DNA of 64,000 bases from an uncultured Erysipelotrichaceae bacterium (GTDB taxonomy: Bacteria; Bacillota_I; Bacilli_A; Erysipelotrichales; Erysipelotrichaceae): contig CANOSP010000002.1 of NCBI GenBank assembly GCA_947569705.1, positions 80,638 to 144,637 of the forward strand. The letters are read 5' to 3'. The notes beneath the pieces are model-generated. The model saw only the letters and a list, made by a program, of their open reading frames with translations, did no database searches and had not been told where the DNA came from. This document shows positions 19,223-28,341 of the stretch, piece by piece. Each line of letters begins with the position of its first letter. The first letter of the stretch is position 1. The translations under genes and the position numbers were made by a program.

Positions 19223-20710
19223 CTATACTGTGTAATTCTGAATAATATTATTTTTCTTCCATTCAGTGATCCGTGCTTCGATATATTCCCTGTCCTCTTG
19301 ATTAAAGATATATGTGCGCTCAATAAATCCTTGTTCTGCGGTATCGCTGTCATATTGAAATCTCACGATATATGCCTGATCATAAAATTCATTATTTGAA
19401 TGTTGTTTTTTATAATCCCTGATTTTCGCTTGTTCCCTCAGTATATCGGCAAGCGCTTCATCACTGCTTCCGCTTCCGCTGAGAAAGGTTGTTTGCGGGC
19501 TTTCATTATTTGCATCGTATTGGGTGATCTCTAATGTGAATGAATTTACATTTTCAAGTTTCGGTACTTCTTTGAGTGCACCGAATAAATTGGTTTTTGT
19601 AAGGCTGATGAACAATAGGAAGCTGCTCGCTGCCAAACTGAAAAACAACAATAATTTACGAATTGAGAAGCTGATTTTGCGGTATGCGATAAAATGTGCC
19701 AATAAATAGGCTACAAGAATAAAGATGATACTGATTGAAAATAACTGTTCGCTTTGGGTTGCGATCAATAACAGGAAAGAAACGAGCGGAATTAACAGCG
19801 GATAAGTAAAAAAGGCATTTGTGTTTTGTCCGCTTTGTTCACTTCTGATTCGCACAAAGGATCTGCGTGCGCCTAAGAAGCAGCACACCGCAAAGATGAT
19901 CCATAATAATCCGGCAACGAGTAACAGCTCGAGGGCAATCACTGCTTCACTTGCATAGGAACAGTAATATAACATCCATAAATTCATTTGTGTAGGAATA
20001 CTTAACACCGCTGTCGGCAGTTCTATCATATTTAATAACGAAGCATCGTCAAATCCTAAAAATAGGTAAGCAGTTGATGCCTCTGCCGCATGAATGATCA
20101 ATGCTTGGAGCGCATAATAGAAGAGCAGCGGCAACAGTGTATACGCTAACTCCATCAGGATTGCGTCCAACAGGTTATGACAACGTATTACAATATATGT
20201 GAAAAAGGTATACAGACAAACGCCCAATCCGATAAAGTAAATGTTTAACAGGATATATGAGAAGCTTCCTGCCGATGTTATTTGATATATGGATAATGCT
20301 TTTACAAATACGCTGTACCCTATCAACAGAAGCAGCGATATGGTGATCAAATAAAATAATCCGATGACATAATGTACATAGAATAAGCGTTTTCGCTCAA
20401 TTGGCAGAGACAGGTATAGATCATTTCCGCTTCGATTCATTTTAAATCGAAATAAATACAGCGGCAGTAAATATGCCAATACACAGACGGAGATAAATAC
20501 TCGTGACATGCTTTCCCATCCGCTTCCGGAATGGAAATCAAACTGCCCGCCGAACAATGTCAGTCCTATTTCGACTAAAGCTGCGGGTAACAGCAGTCCG
20601 GATACAAACAAAGCGAGGATGATAATTGTCGCAATTCCTAATCGTGCTTCCTTTTTTATATAATAATTCACGTAGGAAAGTTCGGTATTTGTCAGTAACA
20701 GCTGTTTCAT
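19223..20710 (-). CDS. ABC transporter permease, module 1
   Basis: A 495-residue membrane protein with roughly ten hydrophobic helices over the first 370 residues. A C-terminal extracytoplasmic domain follows (about 375-495; it begins near SLTKTNLFGALKEVPK). It is paralogous to the interrupted permease at 16538-17959; both share a cytoplasmic loop of the form DLY-PLPxxxxxxxYxxY. The start codon overlaps the stop of the upstream ATPase (ATGA). The substrate is unknown. Confidence 0.85.
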   Translation of the reverse strand: MKQLLLTNTELSYVNYYIKKEARLGIATIIILALFVSGLLLPAALVEIGLTLFGGQFDFHSGSGWESMSRVFISVCVLAYLLPLYLFRFKMNRSGNDLYLSLPIERKRLFYVHYVIGLFYLITISLLLLIGYSVFVKALSIYQITSAGSFSYILLNIYFIGLGVCLYTFFTYIVIRCHNLLDAILMELAYTLLPLLFYYALQALIIHAAEASTAYLFLGFDDASLLNMIELPTAVLSIPTQMNLWMLYYCSYASEAVIALELLLVAGLLWIIFAVCCFLGARRSFVRIRSEQSGQNTNAFFTYPLLIPLVSFLLLIATQSEQLFSISIIFILVAYLLAHFIAYRKISFSIRKLLLFFSLAASSFLLFISLTKTNLFGALKEVPKLENVNSFTLEITQYDANNESPQTTFLSGSGSSDEALADILREQAKIRDYKKQHSNNEFYDQAYIVRFQYDSDTAEQGFIERTYIFNQEDREYIEARITEWKKNNIIQNYTV

Positions 20711-21594
20711 TGAGACACCTCCGTTTTATTCAACATTTTAAATACAAAGATTTCTTCTAAGCTGACCGGAAGCATTTCCATCATGATCGGCTGCTTTTCT
20801 TTTAAAAATGCTTTGATTTCCGCTTCTTCTCCCTCTGCGACTAAGTTTACGATACTTGCGGTTATTTGTAAGGATAACAGCTTTAATTCTGAGAATTCTT
20901 CTTTATCGATCGGTTTCGCAAAGGCTAATTGGAAGCGATGGACTTCATGAAGCTTATCGCTCACGGATCCCGAGGTCAGCAGTTTGCCGTTTTCTAAAAT
21001 GCCGAAGCAGTCGCATAGTTCTTCCATTTCTTTTAGGTTATGGGAAGAAATGATCACACTCATTTTCTTTTCTTCAATGCGGTCGCTGATTTCTTTTTTA
21101 AACATCATGCGCATATGCGGATCTAAGCCGTCGAATGCTTCGTCCAGTAATAAATAGCGCGGTGCGATACATAGACCGAGGATTAAAAATGCTTGGCGCT
21201 TCATTCCTTTGGAGAATTTATATAGGGGTTGGCGATCATCTAATTCAAATGCGGTAATCAGCTTGTGGTAGTAGGCTTCATCTAGGTCAGGATGGGCGAT
21301 TTGATAGAAGTGTTTCATATCGGATAATGTCGCATGATGAAAATAAAACGGTTCATCTTGAATTAAGAGAATTTCCGCTTTCCTTTCCGGATGCTTATGC
21401 AGCTCTTGATCATCGATCATCACACAGCCGTGATCGCATTCGTATACACCTGCCAGTATTCTTAACAAGGTTGATTTGCCGGCGCCGTTTTCACCGATCA
21501 GCCCGTAGATACATCCGTCTTCAATCTCCATATTGAGTTGATGTAAAACAAGATGATTCTGTAGTTTTTTCACTAAGTCACAAACTTTCAGCAT
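20707..21594 (-). CDS. ABC transporter ATP-binding protein (YtrB-like), module 1
   Basis: A 295-residue ATPase closely similar to the one at 17949-18842. Walker A is GENGAGKST, signature KFSKGMKRQ, Walker B YLLLDEAFDGLDP, H-loop ISSHNL. Both carry the same C-terminal regulatory extension ending in a PVSLEEIF-type motif. The ATG at 21594 has GGAGG 7 bp upstream; an upstream in-frame start at 21636 would lie in the operator. It is the first gene of a five-gene operon (ATPase, permease, GntR, ATPase, permease). Confidence 0.9.
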   Translation of the reverse strand: MLKVCDLVKKLQNHLVLHQLNMEIEDGCIYGLIGENGAGKSTLLRILAGVYECDHGCVMIDDQELHKHPERKAEILLIQDEPFYFHHATLSDMKHFYQIAHPDLDEAYYHKLITAFELDDRQPLYKFSKGMKRQAFLILGLCIAPRYLLLDEAFDGLDPHMRMMFKKEISDRIEEKKMSVIISSHNLKEMEELCDCFGILENGKLLTSGSVSDKLHEVHRFQLAFAKPIDKEEFSELKLLSLQITASIVNLVAEGEEAEIKAFLKEKQPIMMEMLPVSLEEIFVFKMLNKTEVSQ

Positions 21595-21610
21595 GTTGAT
21601 CCCTCCAACT

Positions 21611-21656
21611 GTACTATCTATAATAATACAGTACACTATTCATTTGTTATTGTCAA
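21611..21656 (-). promoter_or_regulatory. Promoter and candidate GntR operator of the ABC operon
   Basis: On the minus strand TTGACA (21651-21656) is followed by 17 bp and TACTGT (21628-21633), a weak -10 box. It overlaps an imperfect inverted repeat with arms GTACT (21611-21615) and AGTAC (21630-21634). An operator over the -10 region fits autorepression by the YtrA-type regulator (inference). Confidence 0.6.
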
Positions 21657-21659
21657 TAG

Positions 21660-21915
21660 AAAATAGGCGAGAAAGTTATTTTAGTCATGTATACTGGAAG
21701 GATCGGTGCAATTATTCTTTTGAGCGAGAGAGGAAGGGGGAGAATCGATAGAGTGATATATAGTTGGCGGTTATCGGTAAATAGCAGTTCTGTTTTTATA
21801 GGAGATACTCATATTTTTGAAATTTGTGTTTTGTATCCTTTGTTCAGTTGACATTATAAAAGGCAGCGGAAGCTTATTTATTTAATTACCCCGATGCCCT
21901 TTTAGGATGTTATGA
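21660..21915. other. Spacer without recognised elements
   Basis: No reading frame, tRNA or strong hairpin is seen between the ABC operon promoter and the end of the nuclease gene. Confidence 0.4.
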
Positions 21916-22947
21916 TTATTTAAGGTGTTTATATTTTATATCGTTTTGTGTGTTCATAAGTTTGCTTATTTCAGGTTGAAGTTCTTTGTCTATGTCTAAT
22001 ATCTTCATCACTTCATCCGCTGTTTGATTTGTTTTCTTCATCATATTATTAATGATTTTTGATAAAATCGCCAGTCCCTCAGCCAGTCCTTCTTTGCGTC
22101 CTTCTTTACGTCCTTTCGCCAATCCTTCTTTACGACCGGCATCCACATGAATTTGAGACAAGTTACACATACCTTCAACCTCCCGTTCTGTTTTCTTTGT
22201 CATCATTATACCATAGTTTTTTTCTAATTGACACTTTTTCTCTTTTGCCGTCATGTCTGCTTTAAACAAGATATGTAACAGCTCCATTAAATCGTATTTA
22301 TCATCATTCATATCATATTTACTCTTTGGATAAATCATGATGATTGCCAGCTTATCATACGTTTCTTTAGGGAAATGAGACGCTCTTCTCAAGCATGTTT
22401 CACGGATCTCATATTGATTCATTACACCCTCGGTTGCTTTCTTGGAATTCATTACGATCCATATCGAATAGACTTTTTTTAGATTCTGAAAATCTGAATG
22501 TTGGAAGCCGTCCGGACGATTCTTTTGTCTTGCCAGTAATCTACTGCTATAATAAATTGCCCGGTTTAATAACGGGTAGGGTGTATTACTGTTTGCCTGT
22601 GCTTCGATATTTAGGATTAATCCGATATTGTCCTTGTTTGGTGAATCCGGTAATCTGATGCCAACTATAATATCAAAGATTATTTTAGCACCGTGAACAG
22701 ATATATCCTCAGTATTCATTCCATATATTTTATCATTAGCTTTATCAATGTTTTCATTCATTGCTGGATCATTCTCTATATAATTCGGTATCTCAGCTAA
22801 CGGAATATCATGAAACTCCGAAACACACTCTTTAATAATCCTAGATAATATTTGTTTATCACATAAAATCCTTTTACAATATTCATCATAGGTGATTGGG
22901 CGATCGTTGCGATCAATCATTTCATTTAATTCATTTACTTTAATCAT
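21916..22947 (-). CDS. PD-(D/E)XK nuclease family transposase (Rpn-like)
   Basis: A 343-residue protein of the PDDEXK_2/Rpn group, abundant in gut Firmicutes. The nuclease core shows KIIFDIIVGIRL with the acidic residue, then LILNIEAQANSN with the E-x-Q motif, and YYSSRLLARQ. The C-terminal part carries the tandem GRKEG/GLAKGRKEG repeats typical of these proteins (near residues 290-310) before a terminal helical segment. Two in-frame ATGs exist: 22959, directly abutting AAGGAG, and 22947, 12 bp from it. The second is taken. Members are thought to promote recombination or act as selfish elements (family knowledge); no terminal inverted repeats were found. Confidence 0.8.
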   Translation of the reverse strand: MIKVNELNEMIDRNDRPITYDEYCKRILCDKQILSRIIKECVSEFHDIPLAEIPNYIENDPAMNENIDKANDKIYGMNTEDISVHGAKIIFDIIVGIRLPDSPNKDNIGLILNIEAQANSNTPYPLLNRAIYYSSRLLARQKNRPDGFQHSDFQNLKKVYSIWIVMNSKKATEGVMNQYEIRETCLRRASHFPKETYDKLAIIMIYPKSKYDMNDDKYDLMELLHILFKADMTAKEKKCQLEKNYGIMMTKKTEREVEGMCNLSQIHVDAGRKEGLAKGRKEGRKEGLAEGLAILSKIINNMMKKTNQTADEVMKILDIDKELQPEISKLMNTQNDIKYKHLK

Positions 22948-23141
22948 AGACTTTGTCATCTCCTTTCGCTTGTCTATAATTCAGCTTTAAAAAGCCCCTA
23001 TCTTTTATATACACGCTAAAAAGAGAGATCCCTAAAAATTTATAAAAAATTTTTTAATTTCTTCAATTGACGCACATTGTGAAACAACTGTTTACCTCTA
23101 TCCAGACAAAAGCATACAAAAACATATAAAAGCTATTAAAA

Positions 23142-23175
23142 TAAAAAGTTTACTTACCTGTTACGGCAAGTAAAC
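23142..23175 (-). terminator. Terminator after the lipoprotein gene at 23186
   Basis: A perfect stem GTTTACTT/AAGTAAAC (23148-23155 with 23168-23175) is followed on the minus strand by TTTTTATTTT. Confidence 0.85.
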
Positions 23176-23185
23176 TCATGTGGTC

Positions 23186-24217
23186 TTATTCTTTAAATTC
23201 AAATTCAATTTTATAAATGTCATTTTCCGCAGTTGTCGCAATCAAGAAATGATTTCCGACAAAACGAACAGTCAAGTCCTTTAATACCGTTTCTTTCTCC
23301 GCTGATATTTTATATCCGCTATCATTATCATAATTACGCAGGACGATATTATGCTCGGTATCCGTGAGAACACCGATACCGTCATTATCACCGAAATAAC
23401 TTAGATTTGCCCAATCAGATTTCGGTACCGAATACGTTTTCTGTAATTCAAAACTGCGATTATAAAGGAATTCTTTCTCACCTCGATATACAGCCACAGC
23501 ATCATCACTTACCACAAAATAATCAAATGCTTGATCGGTAAGCTGACTCGTAATATTACCGGATTCTGTATCAATTACATAGATAGATTTTGCTTGATCA
23601 TTAATGACGGTAAGAAACAGATCACTTTGATACAGACTGATTTCAATATCTCCGGATAATTGATCATTAATCGCAACGGTTGCCATTTGAATAAGATTAT
23701 CATCAAAATAGCGTTTCATATCAATTCTTTCTTGATTTTGAGCAATGATCATCAGAGAAGTTCCTAAATGTTCCAGTTGTATTTTAGCTTCGTCGGTAAA
23801 GCGTTCAATTAGTTCATCATCTTTTCCGTCTTCATACCGATACAGATCAACACTGTTTTTCTCATCTTTTGAAGCCGTAAGATAAAACAGCTGATCCTTG
23901 ATCATTAAATGATCACTGACACACGGTTCTTCCTCCAGCGGAAAGCTGCGAATCCAATCATTTTCTAATACAAGCAGTCTGTTTGTATTAGTTTCCGTCG
24001 TAAACTCAGCACCGTTGAGCATCATGCCGTATAGATAATCATTATCGCATCTTGTAAAGTACGGCATAAAGTTATCGTCATTTTCAATGTCTGTGATTCT
24101 AGTGATTTTGTAATCGAGGTCCTTGTAAGTCAAGGCTGTTGCTTCCGGTTCTGAAGTTTGCTTTTGACATGCGCACAAGCACAAAAGGAAACAAAGCATA
24201 ATCATTATTTTTTTCAT
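23186..24217 (-). CDS. Putative lipoprotein with repetitive beta-strand body
   Basis: A 343-residue exported protein. The signal peptide ends in the lipobox LCAC (Cys near residue 17). The rest is acidic and rich in alternating hydrophobic strands with recurring aromatic-Asp patterns, suggestive of a beta-propeller, but no family is recognised. It is the last of seven consecutive minus-strand genes for small secreted or membrane proteins (23186-27537). It follows the gene at 24258 by 40 bp and ends at a strong terminator. Confidence 0.65.
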   Translation of the reverse strand: MKKIMIMLCFLLCLCACQKQTSEPEATALTYKDLDYKITRITDIENDDNFMPYFTRCDNDYLYGMMLNGAEFTTETNTNRLLVLENDWIRSFPLEEEPCVSDHLMIKDQLFYLTASKDEKNSVDLYRYEDGKDDELIERFTDEAKIQLEHLGTSLMIIAQNQERIDMKRYFDDNLIQMATVAINDQLSGDIEISLYQSDLFLTVINDQAKSIYVIDTESGNITSQLTDQAFDYFVVSDDAVAVYRGEKEFLYNRSFELQKTYSVPKSDWANLSYFGDNDGIGVLTDTEHNIVLRNYDNDSGYKISAEKETVLKDLTVRFVGNHFLIATTAENDIYKIEFEFKE

Positions 24218-24257
24218 AGTATCCCTTTCCTAATCTTCTTTATTATTGTCAATACGG

Positions 24258-24746
24258 TTACTTATTGAATTCACATTGCGGAACATAGCCTGCATCACCG
24301 CTGCGCTGTACTTCCCATTTGGCGTTTGGTTTTTTGGTTAAAAAGTAAGTGAACTCCTGCGGATACTTCTCATTGAGGTTAAACTTATCCCAAAATGAAA
24401 TGATGTCAGTTTTTATGCGGATTAACATGAATTGCATAGAATCAAGATCCGGTGCAGGTTCGTCTGTATTATTTGCCAAATCAGCGATTTCCTGTTTTAA
24501 GCAAGCATCTCCAAGATAGCTGATCTCAATAATTTCAGTTTCACGAAGTGTTTCACCGTATGCTTTTTCATTGTATCCGGTGACAAATTCATCAAGGAAT
24601 TCATGATATTCTTCCTCAGTGTATAATTCTGATTGAAGCGCATTCACCTGTATATCGGATAAGGTGTTTTTGGAGCCGCAGGCAGTGAGTAAGCCCGCAC
24701 ACAGCAGTGTTGACAGAATAATGTAACGTATTTTCTTTTTCTTCAT
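24258..24746 (-). CDS. Putative lipoprotein
   Basis: A 162-residue protein with a Lys-rich start, a hydrophobic core and the lipobox LLTAC at about residues 19-23. The mature part is acidic and predicted helical, with two Cys (DACLKQE and PQCEFNK) that could form a disulphide. I do not recognise the family. It is in line with neighbouring small membrane and lipoprotein genes on the same strand. Confidence 0.65.
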   Translation of the reverse strand: MKKKKIRYIILSTLLCAGLLTACGSKNTLSDIQVNALQSELYTEEEYHEFLDEFVTGYNEKAYGETLRETEIIEISYLGDACLKQEIADLANNTDEPAPDLDSMQFMLIRIKTDIISFWDKFNLNEKYPQEFTYFLTKKPNAKWEVQRSGDAGYVPQCEFNK

Positions 24747-24774
24747 TGTTTTCTATACCTTTCTAAAGGATTCT

Positions 24775-25002
24775 TTAATGAGGATGATCGGGATTGAACA
24801 GATGAGAATAGCTGTTCATTCTTACAAACAGATAGATTCCGATGATCACCAACAATAAAGAAATCATTATTTCTTTTCCCATCATCAAAATATCGGCAGA
24901 TAACGAAATATCGTATAATACAATTTTTAATAAACCGATAATTACGGGAATAAAGCAAAGATAACTCCATTTACTTGTAACATTGATCCATTTCTTTTTC
25001 AT
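24775..25002 (-). CDS. Small membrane protein, two helices
   Basis: A 75-residue protein with two hydrophobic segments (about residues 10-32 and 45-62), positively charged at the start and ending in NPDHPH. The ATG at 25002 has AAAGGAG 9 bp upstream; a longer frame to 25023 lacks one. Unknown function. Its context is the lipoprotein cluster downstream of the two-component system. Confidence 0.6.
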   Translation of the reverse strand: MKKKWINVTSKWSYLCFIPVIIGLLKIVLYDISLSADILMMGKEIMISLLLVIIGIYLFVRMNSYSHLFNPDHPH

Positions 25003-25149
25003 GACTTTCACTCCTTTCATCAATTTCTGTATGGAAATGATGGTTAAACAGATGATAAATAAGTATATCGGAATGCAATACTAAATTACTTTTTTCATGA
25101 TTGTCATTCTTCTTTATATATTTCATGAGAAGCGTTGTATCGTTAAGTA

Positions 25150-25599
25150 TCAGCCTTTCATAAAGCTTTTACTTTTGCAGGATTTAATAACACCGAGTGT
25201 AACTAAAAAGTAAATTAAGATATATAAATATAAGTGATCTGCCGCAAATAACATATAGCTTACGATCTTTTCGGGAATACCGGTGCCGAGAATGATAGAG
25301 ATAATCGGATAAAGCATAAAGAGAATATAAGCCGCTAACACTTCAATGATCAGATAAACAAAATGTTTATGAATGTGAAAAGCACTGATAGCTTCGCCTT
25401 TGATCCAATCAGCACTGACTTTAGCGATGACGCTGCCTAACAGACAAGGCAAGATTAATTTACAGAATAATTGCAGGGCAGCGAGCAGATAATTGACTTC
25501 ATAGCGATTCGCATGAACAGGATTTATTTGATCGGAACAGAGGATAAGTGCGGTCAAGCCAAACATGGCCGCGATATATAAGATTTGTTTTTTATTCAT
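25150..25599 (-). CDS. Integral membrane protein of unknown function
   Basis: A 149-residue protein with four predicted membrane helices and a short Lys/Ser-rich cytoplasmic tail (KSCKSKSFMKG). A good AAAGGAG precedes the ATG. No family recognised. It lies between two small genes of the same strand; the gaps of about 110-150 bp leave room for separate promoters. Confidence 0.6.
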   Translation of the reverse strand: MNKKQILYIAAMFGLTALILCSDQINPVHANRYEVNYLLAALQLFCKLILPCLLGSVIAKVSADWIKGEAISAFHIHKHFVYLIIEVLAAYILFMLYPIISIILGTGIPEKIVSYMLFAADHLYLYILIYFLVTLGVIKSCKSKSFMKG

Positions 25600-25709
25600 A
25601 ATGACAGCTCCTTTCTTATTGGAAGGGACACGGTATCTTTGTATCAGAACAGATCCGACATAGTGCTGTTTTTATAACTGTGTTGTGAATGGTTAATTTG
25701 TCAGTTGTT

Positions 25710-26399
25710 TTATTCATCGGGAATAAGCTGTGAAAGGTTTTCCCATTTACCGGTGATATTGTTTAATACTTGAATTTGTGCTTGTGATGAGAGATCTCCT
25801 TTGATTTCTCTCAGACCGCCTTCCCAACCAATGATCGGATACGCACCTTTTTCCGGTGAATCTTTTGAGTCGTTTTCTCCTATATAGATCAAATAAGTTT
25901 TTCCCGCTTCAATATCAATATCATCTCCGAACATGTGTTTCACATATTTGGGCTGTTGATCCATATGTTCCGCAATTTTTTGTTGGTGATCAGGAAGCAG
26001 CCCTTGATAATACTGTTCAAATGTCAGGATAGCACCCATACGCAGATAGGGAACTTGTTGATTCACGAAAAGATTCCCTTTTTTAACAGCCAATATCGTC
26101 ATTTTTCCATAGGTGAAAGGAAAAACATATTCGCCGGTTTGCTCATTGTAATTACTACTGCCGTCAATTGAATCAACTCGTGCAATTACAACCTGTTCGG
26201 CAGTCTGATACATTACCTCAGGATTTCCGTAATTCAAAGAAACGTCTGCTTGTGAAGCTAAATTCATAATTTCAGCTTCATCAATTTGTTCATATGCATT
26301 GAAGTATGAAGTGTGTTCCATAACTTCATGGTTGAGCTTGCAGCCGTTCATTAAAAACAGAGTGCTTAATAACGGAATGAAAAGCTTGTTCTTTTTCAT
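25710..26399 (-). CDS. Putative lipoprotein
   Basis: A 229-residue exported protein with lipobox MNGC (Cys20). The mature domain contains a strand-rich block around VVIARVDSIDGSS and KTYLIYIGEN, which resembles small surface beta-barrel domains seen in Firmicutes lipoproteins, but no named family can be given. On the minus strand a TATAAT lies about 40 bp upstream of the start. Confidence 0.65.
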   Translation of the reverse strand: MKKNKLFIPLLSTLFLMNGCKLNHEVMEHTSYFNAYEQIDEAEIMNLASQADVSLNYGNPEVMYQTAEQVVIARVDSIDGSSNYNEQTGEYVFPFTYGKMTILAVKKGNLFVNQQVPYLRMGAILTFEQYYQGLLPDHQQKIAEHMDQQPKYVKHMFGDDIDIEAGKTYLIYIGENDSKDSPEKGAYPIIGWEGGLREIKGDLSSQAQIQVLNNITGKWENLSQLIPDE

Positions 26400-26451
26400 A
26401 ATTAAGTCCTTTCCGCGATGTCTGTATTATACATCCGCAAAATAATTTTTA

Positions 26452-26856
26452 TTATATATTCTCCCGGCAAAACGCCAAGTATCCACCTTCTGCATAAATA
26501 TAGATATAGCTGTCGTCATTAGGATTACTGAATATTTCAGCACCGACGCGATCGGCATTGGACGCAGTTGTATAACACTCGCGATTCGGTACGGTATCAT
26601 AGCCTGCTTCACTGCCGATAATCTTATCTTTCGAATCAGCGAATCCCTGCGGCAGTTTACTGCGTTTGTCAGAAATCTTATAATGCTTGCCGTGATAGTA
26701 AATCATCGGTTTTATACCGTTATGTTCAGGTGGTTTCTGCGCAGTAGAATTATGTGTTTGGTCAGGATCGTTTCCGCTTGTATTACAACCGCTTAATGTA
26801 ATACAGCCCGTAACGATCATCAGCGTAAAAATTAATTTTAATGTAGATTTTTTCAT
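26452..26856 (-). CDS. Putative small lipoprotein
   Basis: A 134-residue protein. The start at 26856 gives a standard signal peptide with lipobox LSGC (Cys near residue 24); the frame reaches 26940 but its upstream Met codons have no ribosome site. A flexible Asn/Thr/Pro-rich linker follows. The C-terminal part has two Cys (RECYTT and LAFCREN). Function unknown. Confidence 0.6.
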   Translation of the reverse strand: MKKSTLKLIFTLMIVTGCITLSGCNTSGNDPDQTHNSTAQKPPEHNGIKPMIYYHGKHYKISDKRSKLPQGFADSKDKIIGSEAGYDTVPNRECYTTASNADRVGAEIFSNPNDDSYIYIYAEGGYLAFCRENI

Positions 26857-26964
26857 AACTTGCTCTTTCTGTTTCATTGTTTGCTTATTGAAGAAATGAT
26901 TATTTGTATTACTATAAATGAAATACTTAATGTACTTCAAATAAGGAATATTAACTGAATCTTT

Positions 26965-27537
26965 TTATTTCTCATAAAGCATTCCGACAGTTCTCATAGT
27001 ATTGTTAGGATTAAGTTGCGATACAACCTCTACTCGATACATTATGTTATGTTCTTTACCGCTTTTCATTAATTCCAGTTGCTTGTTAAAATCCGATAAC
27101 ATGTCTTTATCGTTTATTTCTTTGGTATCAATAACTAAATCAATATTTAAATCCTCGTTGACATCCCAAACAATATTATCAAAGAACAAGTATGGTTCAT
27201 CAAACTGATTATTTATCAGTGTAACAGATACTGTATACTCAGTGGAGAATAACTCTGTGGCATTGTAAAGTCTTCCTTTTTCAGTCAAATGAATTTTTGT
27301 ATTTAGATGATTATGATTGTATTTAAGAGCGTCTACTTCAAAGAAATCAGGATCAATACTTAATTCTTTTTTCTGAATATCGGCAAATTCATTATTATCA
27401 CAAATTGGAGTTTCTTGATTATCACTCACCGGCTTTTCTTTATTTTCCACACTGTTAGCTGCCAAATAACCGCAAAGAATGCCGATCATAAAAACAAATA
27501 GTAATGAAACTATAATCCCTTTTTTCTGTTTCATCAT
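26965..27537 (-). CDS. Putative membrane-anchored exported protein under a LytTR-type promoter
   Basis: A 190-residue protein with a single N-terminal membrane helix (residues about 8-27, possibly a lipobox ILCG with Cys22) and an extracellular strand-rich domain. The start has AAGGAG 5-8 bp upstream; ATG codons at 27537 and 27534 are both possible. It is the first gene behind promoter A (27592-27659), whose LytTR-type repeats are identical to those of promoter B, so it is likely a target of the response regulator at 29655-30320. Function unknown. Confidence 0.65.
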   Translation of the reverse strand: MMKQKKGIIVSLLFVFMIGILCGYLAANSVENKEKPVSDNQETPICDNNEFADIQKKELSIDPDFFEVDALKYNHNHLNTKIHLTEKGRLYNATELFSTEYTVSVTLINNQFDEPYLFFDNIVWDVNEDLNIDLVIDTKEINDKDMLSDFNKQLELMKSGKEHNIMYRVEVVSQLNPNNTMRTVGMLYEK

Positions 27538-27591
27538 TTGTTCTCCTTCCTGAAAAGAGCGCTGATGTACGTCTTTTCTTTCTATACTTAT

Positions 27592-27659
27592 ATTATAATG
27601 GTCAGTATGTAAAAAGGCAATGCTCAGTCAGTGAGCGGTCGATATTTTCACTGAACGGT
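27592..27659 (-). promoter_or_regulatory. Promoter A with LytTR-type direct repeats
   Basis: On the minus strand: repeat ACCGTTCAGTGA (27648-27659), repeat ACCGCTCACTGA (27628-27639), then -35 TTGCCT (27615-27620), 17 bp and -10 TATAAT (27592-27597). The repeats are 20 bp apart, on one helix face. The first matches the LytTR half-site pattern [TA][AC][CA]GTTN[AG][TG]. It directs transcription of the 26965-27537 gene. Confidence 0.75.
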
Positions 27660-27765
27660 CAGTTTTTATTTGCGATTAACAATAATACACGAATCTCAAA
27701 AATACCGTTTTTTACATCGGTAATCAGCGTTCCGTTATATTTATCGGTGATCTCTTGAACGATTG
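27659..27765 (-). pseudogene. Remnant of the 3' end of an AgrC-like histidine kinase gene
   Basis: The minus strand encodes about 34 codons, IVQEITDKYNGTLITDVKNG and onward to a TGA. They are nearly identical to the end of the intact kinase at 28409-29653. The remnant continues without interruption into promoter A, just as the intact kinase runs into promoter B. Upstream of it the similarity ends. Confidence 0.8.
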
Positions 27766-27900
27766 ATTTTTATAATCAGGAACCTTTCTATCAGTCGGTA
27801 TGTTTATCACGTTATCACAACAAGATCATCAAAAAATGTTACTTAATAGTTTATCAATGTCGCAGAGATTTTATAAAGCTTAACTAAATTATTATAAACT

Positions 27901-27930
27901 AACAGGGGATAGATTGCTCTTTCCCCTGTT
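27901..27930 (-). terminator. Hairpin after the 54-residue peptide gene
   Basis: A perfect 9-bp stem AACAGGGGA/TCCCCTGTT (27901-27909 with 27922-27930) lies 17 bp after the peptide gene stop. The downstream T run is weak (AGTTTATAATAATTT). Confidence 0.6.
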
Positions 27931-27946
27931 TCACTTACTGTTAATA

Positions 27947-28111
27947 TTACCGTTGGCGTTTCCTTCTCAAACCGATTACAATAACATTTAGCATAGCGAG
28001 TATAAATAAAGCTACCCAGTTATTATAGGTACCGAGGTTATATAACCAATAGTTTCCTATCAGTAATAGTGAACCTAGGAATAAAATAATTGCTTCATGT
28101 GACTTCTTCAT
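27947..28111 (-). CDS. 54-residue membrane peptide behind promoter B
   Basis: A short gene read directly from the sequence. ATG at 28111 has AAGGAGG 9 bp upstream (minus strand AAGGAGGAAAAGGTAAATG). The product starts MKKSHEAIILFLGSLLLIG, has two hydrophobic segments (about residues 7-24 and 31-47) separated by NYWLYNLGTYNNW, and ends in the basic tail RRKRQR. It lies about 200 nt downstream of promoter B and before a strong hairpin. It could be a peptide signal precursor, a bacteriocin-like or immunity peptide, or a small membrane regulator; no Gly-Gly leader or AgrD-type Cys is present. It is the most direct target candidate of the two-component system. Confidence 0.65.
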   Translation of the reverse strand: MKKSHEAIILFLGSLLLIGNYWLYNLGTYNNWVALFILAMLNVIVIGLRRKRQR

Positions 28112-28341
28112 TTACCTTTTCCTCCTTATTTAACCCTTTTGCCTATAAAAGTCTCTTGGTGATCTACTTCCATCAAAAGTTTTTTCTGCCTTGTTCAGTG
28201 TTTTTAAAAGGTTAGAGCTAAAATCACTCATAATTACCGCTGCTATCCATTTAACATGCTTTATTGATACTGATACAAACAATGGCTTTATTTACTGCTT
28301 TCGTATGCAATATACCGAACGTCTATTCTTTCTATACTTAT

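Noticed and set aside
21916..22947. Insertion sequence with ends around the Rpn-like gene
   Set aside because: No terminal inverted repeats or target duplications could be found on either side.
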